From: Orbaceae bacterium lpD04
GTDB lineage: Bacteria > Pseudomonadota > Gammaproteobacteria > Enterobacterales > Orbaceae
Direction: 5' to 3'
Assembly: GCA_036251935.1 (NCBI GenBank)
Contig: CP133967.1
Location: forward strand, 277,488 to 341,487
Length of the DNA: 64,000 bases
Numbering within the stretch: the first letter of the stretch is position 1; every line of letters begins with the position of its first letter. Under the pieces are notes generated by a model. The model had not been told where the DNA came from. It ran no database searches and worked only from the letters and a program-made list of their open reading frames with translations. Below are positions 17,603 to 30,820 of this stretch, piece after piece. The position numbers were made by a program, and so were the translations under genes.

Positions 17603-18626
17603 AACCAAGAACCTCTACTTTTGTATTATTATTTTGTAAAAATTGAATCGCATTTTTGGTATTAATTGGGCTGCCAATCATTTCTGTTAGCATAATTCCA
17701 AATTTTGCGCCTCCCGCATAATCCATTTGTGCACTAATGATATTGTTATCAATATTAAACTCTTTCGCTGCTTGTGATAATAGTGGAGAGTCAACACATA
17801 CGCCTGAAAATTCAAGTCTCAATAATGGATATAAACCCTCTTCTTGGATTGGCGAAAGTTTACGACGATAGTCATCTGGAATATTTAGATGTAGTGTCGA
17901 TTGGATAAACTGCCTAGCAATATCAGTTTTAGCATTTGAGAACATTTCACCAATTGGCGCTTGTTCTACTAATTGTCCATCGCTGATAACGGCTACCTGA
18001 TCACAGATTTGTTTCACTACGTCCATTTCATGGGTAATTAACAGGATGGTTAATCCTAATTTTTTATTAATATTTTTTAATAGTTCAAGAATTGAACGGG
18101 TCGTTTCAGGATCGAGAGCACTTGTTGCCTCATCGCATAACAATACTTTTGGGTCATTGGCAAGTGCTCTTGCTATAGCAACTCGTTGTTTTTGCCCTCC
18201 AGATAAGTTTGCTGGATAAACATTTGCTTTTTCGGTTAAACCAACTAATTCTAAAAGTTCATTAACTTTAGCTTTAATTTGCTTTTTAGGTGTTCGCTCC
18301 AATTCAAGAGGAAAGGCAATATTTTCAAATACTGTTCTTGACGAAAGTAAATTGAAGTGCTGAAAAATCATACTGATTTTCCGGCGAACATGGATTAATT
18401 GCCTATTAGATAACAGTGTTAACTCTTGGTTATCAATAAACACTTTACCACTTGTTGGTTTCTCTAATAAATTAACGCAACGAATGAGGGTGCTCTTTCC
18501 TGCGCCAGATTTTCCTATAACACCATATATCTGACCCTTGGGAACATTAATATTGATGTCTTTCAATGCATAAATAGGTTTTTTATTATGAATGAATGTT
18601 TTAAAAATATTTTCAAGTCTTATCAT
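17595..18626 (-). CDS. metN: Methionine ABC transporter ATPase MetN
   Basis: MetN hydrolyses ATP to drive methionine uptake. With the start at 18626 ([11 protein letters not shown]) the protein has 343 residues, the normal length. The frame stays open to 18677, but that extension would run through the MetJ operator and is not credible. It shows Walker [10 protein letters not shown] at residues ~38-46, signature [15 protein letters not shown], Walker [12 protein letters not shown], and the C-terminal ACT-like NIL domain (residues ~265-343) that senses methionine and closes the transporter by feedback. It is first in the metNIQ operon. Confidence 0.97.
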   Translation of the reverse strand: MIRLENIFKTFIHNKKPIYALKDININVPKGQIYGVIGKSGAGKSTLIRCVNLLEKPTSGKVFIDNQELTLLSNRQLIHVRRKISMIFQHFNLLSSRTVFENIAFPLELERTPKKQIKAKVNELLELVGLTEKANVYPANLSGGQKQRVAIARALANDPKVLLCDEATSALDPETTRSILELLKNINKKLGLTILLITHEMDVVKQICDQVAVISDGQLVEQAPIGEMFSNAKTDIARQFIQSTLHLNIPDDYRRKLSPIQEEGLYPLLRLEFSGVCVDSPLLSQAAKEFNIDNNIISAQMDYAGGAKFGIMLTEMIGSPINTKNAIQFLQNNNTKVEVLGYV

Positions 18627-18657
18627 AAAAAGATTCAAGCGAAATGTTAATTTAAGA

Positions 18658-18686
18658 ATGTTAAGACGTCTAGACATCTAAGTCAA
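18658..18686 (-). promoter_or_regulatory. metNIQ promoter with tandem MetJ boxes
   Basis: On the minus strand, TTGACT (18686-18681), a 17-nt spacer and TAACAT (18663-18658) form a sigma-70 promoter. The spacer is filled by two adjacent 8-bp met boxes: AGACGTCT (18664-18671), a perfect match to the MetJ consensus, and AGACATCT (18672-18679), one mismatch. MetJ with S-adenosylmethionine should block the promoter directly. This also fixes the metN start downstream of it. Confidence 0.88.
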
Positions 18687-18734
18687 TAGATATTATGCTA
18701 GCGGCTTAACAAATACTGAAATTGAGTTCTAAAA

Positions 18735-19277
18735 ATGAAACCTGCAATCTTTCTCGACCGTGATGGTACAATTAATATTGATTATAATTATGTGCATAAA
18801 ATCGATGATTTCCATTTTATTGATGGCGTTATAGAGGCTATGGCTGAGTTAAAAAAAATGGGTTTTTTACTCGTTATTACAACTAATCAATCAGGTATTG
18901 CAAGAAAAATATTCTCTCAAGAACAGTTTGATACATTGACGCAGTGGATGGATTGGTCATTAATAGATAGAGGAGTTGAAATTGATGGCGTATATTATTG
19001 CCCTCATGATCCTATTGATAGCGATTGCGAATGCCGTAAGCCAAAACCCGGGATGATTTTTACTGCTCAAAAAGATTTAGATATCGATATTGCTAATTCA
19101 TATATGGTTGGTGATCGTGTTTCAGATCTTGTTTCTGGTAAAAATGCAGGCGTGAAGAAAACAGTGCTTGTACGCACTGGCGACGCTGTTACAATAGCGG
19201 CTGAGAAAGAAGCTGACTGGATTATTGATAGTTTGGCAGATTTACCTAATAAGATAAAAAATGAGCAATCAATATAA
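18735..19277 (+). CDS. gmhB: D-glycero-beta-D-manno-heptose-1,7-bisphosphate 7-phosphatase
   Basis: GmhB removes the C7 phosphate from heptose bisphosphate in the ADP-heptose pathway for lipopolysaccharide core. The 180 residues are a small HAD phosphatase: FLDRDGTIN with the nucleophile Asp near residue 9, TTNQSGIAR, and [17 protein letters not shown] zinc-binding loop of the GmhB type is seen as YYCPHDP...CECRKPKPG near residues 90-110. It is divergent from metN and directly upstream of the rrn promoter, the same arrangement as E. coli gmhB-rrnH. Confidence 0.96.
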   Translation: MKPAIFLDRDGTINIDYNYVHKIDDFHFIDGVIEAMAELKKMGFLLVITTNQSGIARKIFSQEQFDTLTQWMDWSLIDRGVEIDGVYYCPHDPIDSDCECRKPKPGMIFTAQKDLDIDIANSYMVGDRVSDLVSGKNAGVKKTVLVRTGDAVTIAAEKEADWIIDSLADLPNKIKNEQSI

Positions 19278-19304
19278 AAAAGTAAAAATTTTCGAAATAA
19301 GATA

Positions 19305-19333
19305 TTGACGCCCTAAAAGTAAATGTGTAGTAT
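19305..19333 (+). promoter_or_regulatory. rrn promoter upstream of 16S
   Basis: TTGACG (19305-19310), a 17-nt spacer and TAGTAT (19328-19333). The preceding stretch is A/T-rich like an UP element and the -10 is followed by ACGCAACCC, a GC-biased discriminator. The first mature 16S base lies about 190 bp downstream. Confidence 0.8.
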
Positions 19334-19346
19334 ACGCAACCCTTGA

Positions 19347-19383
19347 GACAGCAAAAAGAAACACGCTGTCAGCTCTTTAAAAA
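19347..19383 (+). promoter_or_regulatory. boxB-boxA antitermination site of the 16S leader
   Basis: A hairpin GACAGC (19347-19352) / GCTGTC (19365-19370) with a 12-nt loop is followed at once by GCTCTTTAAAAA (19372-19383), close to the boxA consensus TGCTCTTTAACA. This is the standard layout of an rRNA antitermination site bound by NusB-NusE. Confidence 0.8.
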
Positions 19384-19521
19384 TTAAGAACAGACAATCT
19401 GTGTGGGCACTGTCAGGACGAAGAAATTAAAGTCTACGGACTTAAAAAAATCAAGTCTTGATAAGTGACACTGAAGATTCATTTGAATATGTCAGAAACA
19501 GTTATTGAGCATCAAACTTTA

Positions 19522-21060
<1,539 letters not shown>

Positions 21061-21118
21061 CGAAGTGCCTGACAGTGTTCACATAGATTGTTTGTTTTTA
21101 AAGAGATATCACTTTATT

Positions 21119-21195
<77 letters not shown>

Positions 21196-21310
21196 ATTCA
21201 AATTAATTTTGTTAAATTATGACCTTGCGTTATTTGGCTATGATGATGCTAGATTAAGCGAATTGGATAATTTAGCAACATTAGCTAAATAAGATGAAGT
21301 GAAAGTACAT

Positions 21311-21386
21311 GGGGCTATAGCTCAGCTGGGAGAGCGCCTGCCTTGCACGCAGGAGGTCAGCGGTTCGATCCCGCTTAGCTCCACCA
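21311..21386 (+). tRNA. tRNA-Ala, anticodon TGC
   Basis: A 76-nt cloverleaf with encoded CCA. The acceptor GGGGCTA pairs with TAGCTCC. The anticodon stem CCTGC/GCAGG holds the loop CTTGCAC, giving TGC. It is the second spacer tRNA, as in E. coli rrnH. In a normal operon 23S would follow within a few hundred bases; here a protein gene comes first. Confidence 0.97.
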
Positions 21387-21699
21387 TTACTCAATATTAT
21401 TTTTAACCATTACCATCCTACAATTCGTTCCTCAATTTTTTATATCCTATACATTTTAAAATTAGTTTGAATCAAAATAGTTCATTATTGCTTCATAAAA
21501 TACCTTATTTGCACCATTTCAAATTATATCAATCACGGTCGATTATCCCACATATAAATATCTATCTATTAATTATTAGCTTAAAAAATATTTTTTTAAT
21601 TTTATCTTATATCACTACTGGCATTATTTTTGCATAAAACTATATACCTATTTGTTCCCATACTATGTTTTATGACATTAATAAGTAGAGGATTTTAAG
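21387..21699. other. Spacer between tRNA-Ala(TGC) and the aminotransferase gene
   Basis: The stretch is strongly AT-rich, unlike rRNA flanks. No hairpin terminator and no convincing promoter are visible. The ribosome site AGAGGA precedes the ATG at 21700. If no hidden promoter exists here, the aminotransferase is transcribed from the rRNA promoter at 19305. Confidence 0.45.
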
Positions 21700-22899
21700 A
21701 TGATCTCAAAAACTGAAAATAGAGTAATATTATCACGTCGAAATTTTTTGACTTATTCAGGCATTGCAATTGGAGGAATATCAATTAGTTCATTTCTTCC
21801 TAAAGCATTCGGTAGCGAAATAATATCAAAAACCACGAATGTTTTACCGGCAGTTGATACAATTGCAACTCCGAGTCTAGAAAATCCAGTTCGTTTGAAC
21901 TTTAATGAAAATGCATTAGGAATGTCACCAAATGCTCAAAAAGCGGCAATTTCTGCTGTTAATAAAGCTAACCGATATGCAAAAGCAGAAATACCATTAC
22001 TTAGCCAATCATTAGCGAAACATCATAATCTTAGTCCTGAATATATTTTGTTAACAGCTGGATCATCTGAAGGTATTCGTAGCTCAATTGCAGCATGGAG
22101 TGGTGAAAATACACAATTTGTTATTCCTGAGCTTACTTATGGTGATGGTGAGCAGTTTGCAAATATATTTAATCTTCCTATAACTAAAATACCAAGTTTA
22201 AAAGATTGGGCTTTTGATATAGACGCATTTAAAGCAGCTGTTGATCAATATCCTGGCCGTTCGATTGTTTATTTAGTTAATCCAAATAATCCAACGTCTA
22301 CGATTGCGCCAACTGCGCAAATAATAGAATGGATTCCTAGTAAACCAAAAGACACTATATTTATTGTAGATGAAGCGTATGCTGAGTTCGTAAATGATCC
22401 TAACTTTCAATCGGTCGATACTTTGATTGAACAAGGTTATGATAATATTGTTTTACTTAAAACCTTTTCTAAAATCCATGCGATGGCGGGCTTAAGGGTT
22501 GGTTATGTATTAGCTTCACCTAATAATATCAAAAATATTTCGCAGTTTGTGGCTGGTGAAAAGCTAAATTATTGCGGAGTGTGTGCCGCATTAGCCTCAA
22601 TGGAAGATGCTGACTTTCTTGCATATTCTAAGCAAACAACTGATACCTCTAGACAAATAATGGAGCAAGTGTTAGATGAATTAGGATTTTATTATTTACC
22701 TTCACAAACTAACTTTATATTCCACCAAATTGGTACTGACCTCGCACAGTATCAGCAATTATTACAAGATAAACATATTTTTGTTGGACGAGCTTTTCCC
22801 CCAGCTGATCGCTGGAGCAGAATTTCATTAGGTACACCAGGTGAAATGCTTTACACGGCAAATGTACTTCGTCAATTAAGATCGCAGAATTTGATATAA
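21700..22899 (+). CDS. Tat-exported PLP-dependent aminotransferase (HisC-like) inside the rRNA spacer
   Basis: This 399-residue protein is a fold-type I aminotransferase of the histidinol-phosphate aminotransferase family. It shows PNNPTS near residue 195, VDEAYAEF with the PLP-binding Asp ~224, TFSKIHAMAGLRVGY with the Schiff-base Lys ~258, and a C-terminal WSRISLG with the substrate-binding Arg. The first ~38 residues are a twin-arginine signal (SRRNFL at 12-17, then a hydrophobic segment), so the folded, PLP-loaded enzyme should be exported to the periplasm. Similar Tat-tagged aminotransferases occur in other proteobacteria; the substrate is unknown and histidine synthesis is unlikely outside the cytosol. 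The gene lies between tRNA-Ala(TGC) and 23S, in the same direction. Confidence 0.88.
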   Translation: MISKTENRVILSRRNFLTYSGIAIGGISISSFLPKAFGSEIISKTTNVLPAVDTIATPSLENPVRLNFNENALGMSPNAQKAAISAVNKANRYAKAEIPLLSQSLAKHHNLSPEYILLTAGSSEGIRSSIAAWSGENTQFVIPELTYGDGEQFANIFNLPITKIPSLKDWAFDIDAFKAAVDQYPGRSIVYLVNPNNPTSTIAPTAQIIEWIPSKPKDTIFIVDEAYAEFVNDPNFQSVDTLIEQGYDNIVLLKTFSKIHAMAGLRVGYVLASPNNIKNISQFVAGEKLNYCGVCAALASMEDADFLAYSKQTTDTSRQIMEQVLDELGFYYLPSQTNFIFHQIGTDLAQYQQLLQDKHIFVGRAFPPADRWSRISLGTPGEMLYTANVLRQLRSQNLI

Positions 22900-22987
22900 C
22901 AAGCTTAATTATTCGTAATTTAACTGATTAAAAAACGGTCATTAATTAATTGATAATCTATTTTTATTTGATGTATTCAATTATTTT

Positions 22988-23031
22988 ATTTGTTACTGAT
23001 ATTAGATTTTTAGCCTGTATCAGTAACAAAT
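22988..23031 (+). repeat. 14-bp perfect inverted repeat after the aminotransferase gene
   Basis: ATTTGTTACTGATA (22988-23001) and its exact complement (23018-23031) flank a 16-nt loop, 88 bp after the aminotransferase stop. No T run follows, so it is not a canonical terminator. It could be a Rho-assisted 3' end, a processing site or an operator. Confidence 0.6.
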
Positions 23032-23127
23032 AAACTGCAGAAACAAGCCATTTGATTTTGATGTAATCAAATTTAGAATAAAATAAAAACAATTGAAATA
23101 TATTTTCATTTTTTTTCAAAATTAGAG

Positions 23128-23160
23128 TTGTGTTATTAAAAAATCTATACTAATATAGCG
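23128..23160 (+). promoter_or_regulatory. Candidate second rrn-type promoter driving 23S-5S
   Basis: TTGTGT (23128-23133), a 17-nt spacer and TAATAT (23151-23156) are followed by AGCGCCCAC. This GC-rich discriminator resembles the GCGCCACC next to the -10 of E. coli rRNA P1 promoters. An A/T-rich block with runs of T and A lies upstream, as an UP element would. It sits between the aminotransferase gene and a boxB-like hairpin plus boxA. Confidence 0.6.
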
Positions 23161-23199
23161 CCCACTTCAGAGATGAGACAGTATTAAAGTTTAGAAGTA

Positions 23200-23273
23200 A
23201 TAAATAAAGCGATATTTCGCTACTTATTTATGAGGGTATGTAAATATGCTCTAATAAATAATGCTCTTTAACA
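23200..23273 (+). promoter_or_regulatory. boxB-like hairpin and boxA before 23S
   Basis: An interrupted hairpin pairs ATAAATA (23200-23206) with TATTTAT (23225-23231) and GCGA (23209-23212) with TCGC (23217-23220). It is followed by TGCTCTTTAACA (23262-23273), an exact boxA. A spacer boxA is common in rRNA operons; here it also follows the candidate promoter in the order promoter-boxB-boxA, as in a full rrn leader. Confidence 0.75.
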
Positions 23274-23407
23274 ATATGGAACAAGCTGAAAGAAACGAGT
23301 TCTCGTTTTATTTGAAGTTTGATGTAGATGAAAATCTAGATTGATATTTTAGATAAGATAGAGAAAAAAAGCGAAATTGAGAAAACTGAGACAACTGTAA
23401 GTTGTAA

Positions 23408-26310
<2,903 letters not shown>

Positions 26311-26463
26311 ACAACTTAGAGTTGTTTCAAATCTCAAAGAGAATTTCGGCTTGAACTGTATTGAGTATATGGTGATGATGTAGAGTGGGTATAAAGATAT
26401 TTTATTATATAGAAATATTTATATTTATGATTAACTCATCGTTATATAAGAGAAAACGAGTTA

Positions 26464-26583
26464 TGTCTGGCGGCAATGTTGCGGTGGTCCCACCTGATCC
26501 ATGCCGAACTCAGAAGTGAAACGCCGTGAAGCCGATGGTAGTGTGGGGGTTACCCCATGTGAGAGTAGGTCACCGCCAGACTT
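26464..26583 (+). rRNA. rrf: 5S ribosomal RNA
   Basis: About 120 nt, from TGTCTGGCGGC to GCCAGACTT, whose ends pair. It contains GATCCATGCCGAACTCAG. It lies 153 bp after 23S and 11 bp before the terminator. Confidence 0.95.
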
Positions 26584-26594
26584 TTAATATTAAG

Positions 26595-26626
26595 AAGCCC
26601 CTTGCCGTTTGGTAAGGGGCTTTTTT
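26595..26626 (+). terminator. Terminator of the rRNA operon
   Basis: A 12-bp stem AAGCCCCTTGCC / GGTAAGGGGCTT (one G-U pair) with loop GTTT is followed by a T run to 26626. Confidence 0.95.
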
Positions 26627-26700
26627 CATTTGTTAAAATTTTATTTTCCATTATAAATTGTTGATTTAATTTAAATTTTCATCATTATTACGCATTTCGT

Positions 26701-26716
26701 GTAATTTTTTAGTAAA
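26701..26716 (+). promoter_or_regulatory. Possible CpxR box upstream of cpxR
   Basis: GTAAT (26701-26705), six bases, then GTAAA (26712-26716) resembles the CpxR site GTAAA-n4-8-GTAAA, with one mismatch. It lies 66 bp before the cpxR start and would fit autoregulation, which is known for E. coli cpxRA. Confidence 0.35.
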
Positions 26717-26781
26717 AAGAACTGACTTTTTTCCCATCTTATTGATAATATAGATCATCCACAACTATTCTCTATATTACT

Positions 26782-27474
26782 ATGATTAATATTCTACTGA
26801 TTGATGATGATGTTGAACTTTCGCAAATGCTAAGTGAATATTTGACTAATGAGAGCTTTAAAGTAACGGCAGTTTACACTGGACAAGAAGGTATTGATCA
26901 AGCTTTGTCAGGTAAATTTAAAGCGGTAATTTTAGATATTATGCTACCTGATATAAATGGTATCGATGTTCTAAAAAATATTCGCCAAGCGATTAATATT
27001 CCTGTCATTATGTTAACAGCAAAAGGTGATAACATTGATCGAGTATTAGGATTAGAGTTAGGCGCCGATGATTATGTTCCTAAACCTTGTTATCCACGAG
27101 AGCTGCTAGCACGATTAAGAGCAGTATTAAGGCGTGTTGATGAGCAGGCTGCTCAAAGTCAAGGTGAAGCAAATAGTAAAAAATATGAACTACATAATTT
27201 AGTGCTTGATATCCCACAGCGGCAGTGTCGTTGGAATGATGTCGTCATTGAATTAACATCAACAGAATTCAACTTGCTTGCTTTATTAGTTAAGAATCAA
27301 GATCGAGTTGTAACTAAAGAAGAACTTTCTGAAGTTGGTTTAGGCCGAGCAAGGGAACTTTATGATCGAAGTGTTGATGTTCATATTAGTAATATTCGTC
27401 AAAAATTACATCAGCTGACCAAAGATGCTGTAACGATTGAGACAATAAGAGCCGTTGGTTATAGAATTAGATAG
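26782..27474 (+). CDS. cpxR: Envelope stress response regulator CpxR
   Basis: An OmpR/PhoB-family response regulator of 230 residues. The receiver domain (residues 1-118) has the acidic pair IDDD, the phospho-acceptor Asp52 in ILDIMLPDINGID, Thr in MLTAKG and Lys in YVPKPC. The motif RVLGLELGADDYVPKP is typical of CpxR. The winged-helix DNA-binding domain (residues ~130-230) has ELTSTEFNLLALL and SVDVHISNIRQKL. The gene starts 199 bp after the 5S gene, overlaps the kinase gene by one base, and has a possible CpxR box in front. Assignment to CpxR rather than another OmpR-family member rests on these motifs and on the partner kinase. Confidence 0.85.
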   Translation: MINILLIDDDVELSQMLSEYLTNESFKVTAVYTGQEGIDQALSGKFKAVILDIMLPDINGIDVLKNIRQAINIPVIMLTAKGDNIDRVLGLELGADDYVPKPCYPRELLARLRAVLRRVDEQAAQSQGEANSKKYELHNLVLDIPQRQCRWNDVVIELTSTEFNLLALLVKNQDRVVTKEELSEVGLGRARELYDRSVDVHISNIRQKLHQLTKDAVTIETIRAVGYRIR

Positions 27475-28775
27475 TGACATTGATGAATCGACGCCTGTTT
27501 TGGAAAATCCTTATAATTTTCTGGGGGATTTTCTATCTCACTTTTCAGCTCACATGGATTGGATTTACGTTTTATCTTGAAAGTCGTGAACCACGAACGT
27601 ATTACCATATCCCGACGAAAGTTGAAATGATTGCACAATTAGTGCAAATATCAGGTGAGCAAGAGGCGACTAATTTTATCACCCATTTATCTGAGCCTGA
27701 GCGCGGATGCTTTTTTATTACATTATTTAATTCACAAGATGAGCATCTAGCGTTAACGTCTGACACAATGAATGACAGCTCATTCATTTATCAAAAAACA
27801 GCCATAGCGCCCGATGGGCTGACATATTTAATTTCTTACCAAGACAATGATAAAAGTTATGGTAAAGGTATTATATTTAATATGCCTGTTCCGATGTTTT
27901 TGATGGGTATTGCTGGTGGTTTATTTTTCAGCCTCTTTTTAGCTTGGAACTTAACTCGCCCAATGAAGCTACTAAGAGAAGGTTTCTATCGGGTATCACA
28001 AGGCGACCTATCAGTAAGGCTTTTTGATAAGCTTAAAAAGCGCCATGATGAGTTAAGTGAGTTAGCACTAGATTTTGACTCAATGGTTGAACAACTCAAT
28101 ATTCTCATTTCCGACCGACAAGCGTTATTGCATGATGTTTCCCATGAGCTGCGAACTCCTTTAGCTCGTTTACAACTGGCGATTGGACTTGCTCAACAAA
28201 ATAAACAAAACATTGATAATTCATTGCAGCGTATTGAACTCGAATCACAACGCTTAGATACGCTAATTGGTGAAATATTAAATTACTCTCGAACAGAAAT
28301 CAGTATTCCGCTTGATGAATATTTTGATCTTAAAGACTTAATTACCGTGGTTGTTGATGATGCCAAATATGAAGCAACCCCGCAGGGCATTATTATTAAT
28401 TTCACATCAGCCCCTTTGATCCATACTATAATCAAAGGTAATTCCGAGCAGATCCGCCGCGCAGTTGAAAATATTATTCGTAATGCGATCCGTTTTTCTG
28501 AATCAGGGCAGCAAATTGATTTAGTATTAAAAGAGAGTGGTCGCTACTTACAAATTGATGTCAGCGATAATGGGCCGGGCGTTGAAGAGCATAAATTATC
28601 GAGTATATTTGAACCTTTTGTTCGCATCCAGTCACCTCAATTAGGCAAAGGGTATGGTTTAGGACTTGCTATCGCAAGAAAGATCATCATTATGCATAAT
28701 GGTACCACACAGGCGCGTAACAAAGCATCTGGTGGTTTAATTATGACAATCAAGCTTCCTTACTGGCGAGCTTAA
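27474..28775 (+). CDS. cpxA: Envelope stress sensor histidine kinase CpxA
   Basis: The 433-residue sensor kinase has a membrane helix at ~10-33, a short periplasmic sensor domain (~34-140), a second helix (~143-165), a HAMP linker (RPMKLLREGFYRVSQGDLSVR), the phospho-acceptor motif HDVSHELRTPLARL with His ~224, an N box (ENIIRNAIRFS), and G boxes DNGPGV and GYGLGLAIARK. The frame begins at a GTG overlapping the cpxR stop; the ATG three codons later (27483) is an equally good start. The ERGCFF segment in the sensor domain has one Cys. CpxP, the usual periplasmic inhibitor, is not adjacent. Confidence 0.85.
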   Translation: MTLMNRRLFWKILIIFWGIFYLTFQLTWIGFTFYLESREPRTYYHIPTKVEMIAQLVQISGEQEATNFITHLSEPERGCFFITLFNSQDEHLALTSDTMNDSSFIYQKTAIAPDGLTYLISYQDNDKSYGKGIIFNMPVPMFLMGIAGGLFFSLFLAWNLTRPMKLLREGFYRVSQGDLSVRLFDKLKKRHDELSELALDFDSMVEQLNILISDRQALLHDVSHELRTPLARLQLAIGLAQQNKQNIDNSLQRIELESQRLDTLIGEILNYSRTEISIPLDEYFDLKDLITVVVDDAKYEATPQGIIINFTSAPLIHTIIKGNSEQIRRAVENIIRNAIRFSESGQQIDLVLKESGRYLQIDVSDNGPGVEEHKLSSIFEPFVRIQSPQLGKGYGLGLAIARKIIIMHNGTTQARNKASGGLIMTIKLPYWRA

Positions 28776-28778
28776 ATA

Positions 28779-29498
28779 TTAATAACAATCTTTACTTACA
28801 TCAAGTACATATTCTTGCAATAGAGCCTTCAATTTAATTTTATTGTGACCAGCAAAATTTAATTTAGATATTATCGCTTTATCATCTTGTTGTAAGATAT
28901 GTTTATATTGCTGAAGATAGTTTTTTGCAATTGGTTTATAAGACCAATGCCACTCTTCGGGATTATAGCCACCCTCTCGGCCCTCACTAAACGGCTGACA
29001 AAATCCATATTTTGGCATGTTTTCTAGTAGCCATTGATATAAAATCTCCCCTTGCTTTGTACTGCGAAAATAGTCTGAAGAGACACTTGTAATATCAACA
29101 TCTGTTCCCCAATGATGCCTTGAACTTCCTGGCATTGATGAGTATTTTAAAATATCTTTCGCTGTATCTTGCTCATTTTTTAACTTAGGAAAAAGGGTGT
29201 CCCACTTACGCTGCCAAATGCCATTTTGATAATTATAGTTGCGTGTCGCACTGACAATAATAAATGGATTATTCGGATATTGCTTTTTAAAGTCATGGTA
29301 GGCTTTTATAAGTTGCTCTGTCGGTTCTTTTTGTAGATACATACCAGATTTATTGACTGGCAGTACAGTACTATCAAGTGCAACAAACTCTTGATCTAAT
29401 TTTTCATTAAATTGACCAATTAATTTTTCGAGTGGGATTGTATTTGCCATAGTGATAAACGGTAACACCATTAAAATTAATAAACTGTATTTTTTCAT
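28779..29498 (-). CDS. Exported M15-family D-Ala-D-Ala carboxypeptidase (VanY type)
   Basis: The 239-residue protein starts with a signal peptide (cleavage near MAN-TIP). The metallopeptidase motifs of VanY/DdpX-type enzymes are clear: SSRHHWGTDVDI (zinc His and Asp) and GYNPEEWHWSY (catalytic Glu and zinc His). It likely trims peptidoglycan stem peptides in the periplasm. The segment SATRNYNYQNGIWQRKW lies in the substrate groove. It ends 3 bp from the end of cpxA, in convergent orientation, and is divergent from rlmN. A link to Cpx, which controls several peptidoglycan enzymes in E. coli, is possible but only an inference from proximity. Confidence 0.88.
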   Translation of the reverse strand: MKKYSLLILMVLPFITMANTIPLEKLIGQFNEKLDQEFVALDSTVLPVNKSGMYLQKEPTEQLIKAYHDFKKQYPNNPFIIVSATRNYNYQNGIWQRKWDTLFPKLKNEQDTAKDILKYSSMPGSSRHHWGTDVDITSVSSDYFRSTKQGEILYQWLLENMPKYGFCQPFSEGREGGYNPEEWHWSYKPIAKNYLQQYKHILQQDDKAIISKLNFAGHNKIKLKALLQEYVLDVSKDCY

Positions 29499-29614
29499 GC
29501 GATCTAAGACGTAATTATTCGAATATTATTAGCCAGATGGATTGTAAAACAGTATAATCCTTCCTCAATTTTTGTCATATATTTTTTCGCCATAATGTGT
29601 AAAAACGAGGCCTT

Positions 29615-30802
29615 ATGTCTACAAATACTTTAGATAATGCTCAACTTGAGCCATGTCATTTACCATCAGCTAATGATAGTTCATCAGATAAAGTCAATTT
29701 ATTGGATTTTACTCGCCCACAATTGAGAGAGTTCTTTAAAAATATGGGTGAGAAACCGTTTCGTGCAGATCAAGTCATGAAATGGATGTATCACTTTGGT
29801 TACGATGATTTTGAGTTAATGACTGATATTAACAAAACATTACGTGATAAACTTAAAACCATCGCTGAAATTAAAGCGCCAGAAGTTGCGCAAGAGCAGC
29901 GCTCATCTGATGGTACGATTAAATGGGCATTAGATGTTGGCAATAATCAGCTAATTGAATGCGTTTATATTCCTGAGCGTGATAGGGCAACCTTATGTGT
30001 ATCTTCACAAGTCGGGTGTGCACTTGCATGTAAATTTTGTTCAACGGCTCAGCAAGGATTTAACCGTAATTTGCGTGTTGCAGAAATTATAGGACAAGTA
30101 TGGCGAGCCTCAAAAATTATTGGTGTTACAGGTAAACTCATTGACCGCCCAATTACCAATGTGGTTATGATGGGAATGGGGGAACCACTGCTTAATTTAT
30201 CTAACGTTGTTCCAGCTATGGAAATTATGCTAGATGATTTTGCTTATGGATTATCAAAACGTCGCGTCACATTGTCGACGTCAGGTGTTGTACCTGCTTT
30301 AGATAAAATGGCTGGCATGATCGACGTTGCACTTGCTATTTCGCTACATGCCCCAAATGATGAAATTCGTAGTCAAATTATGCCAATTAATGATAAATAT
30401 AATATGGCGACTTTGCGTGATTCTATTCATCGTTACCTTGCGGTATCTAATGCTAATCATGGTAAAGTAACTATCGAGTATGTACTACTTAATCAGGTTA
30501 ATGACGGCGTTGAACATGCGCATCAGCTTGCACAGTTTTTAAAAAATACCCCATGTAAGATTAACTTAATTCCATGGAATCCATTTCCTGGTGCGCCATA
30601 TTCACGAAGTTCTAATACCCGTATTGATCGGTTTATGAAAACATTAATGGAATATGGTTTCACTGTAATTGTACGTAAAACGCGTGGTGATGATATTGAT
30701 GCAGCTTGTGGACAGCTAGCTGGCGATGTGCTTGATAGAACTAAACGAACTAAATTAGTTAAATCAACATTATCGCAATCGTTTATTGATGTCAGGCAAT
30801 AA
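29615..30802 (+). CDS. rlmN: 23S rRNA A2503 / tRNA A37 C2-methyltransferase RlmN
   Basis: RlmN is a radical S-adenosylmethionine enzyme that methylates C2 of A2503 in 23S rRNA and A37 in some tRNAs. The iron-sulfur motif C-x3-C-x2-C is at Cys135, Cys139 and Cys142 (GCALACKFC), and the methyl-carrying Cys lies in [14 protein letters not shown] near residue 365. GMGEPLLN and the N-terminal HhH-like region ([14 protein letters not shown]) are typical. The 395 residues are slightly longer than E. coli because of a polar N-terminus. The order rlmN-pilW is common in gammaproteobacteria. Confidence 0.97.
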   Translation: MSTNTLDNAQLEPCHLPSANDSSSDKVNLLDFTRPQLREFFKNMGEKPFRADQVMKWMYHFGYDDFELMTDINKTLRDKLKTIAEIKAPEVAQEQRSSDGTIKWALDVGNNQLIECVYIPERDRATLCVSSQVGCALACKFCSTAQQGFNRNLRVAEIIGQVWRASKIIGVTGKLIDRPITNVVMMGMGEPLLNLSNVVPAMEIMLDDFAYGLSKRRVTLSTSGVVPALDKMAGMIDVALAISLHAPNDEIRSQIMPINDKYNMATLRDSIHRYLAVSNANHGKVTIEYVLLNQVNDGVEHAHQLAQFLKNTPCKINLIPWNPFPGAPYSRSSNTRIDRFMKTLMEYGFTVIVRKTRGDDIDAACGQLAGDVLDRTKRTKLVKSTLSQSFIDVRQ

Positions 30803-30820
30803 CATGAGTAGATAAATACT

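Noticed and set aside
18627..18677. Longer metN with a start at 18677
   Set aside because: The extension would overlap the MetJ boxes and promoter, and the start at 18626 gives the standard 343 residues.
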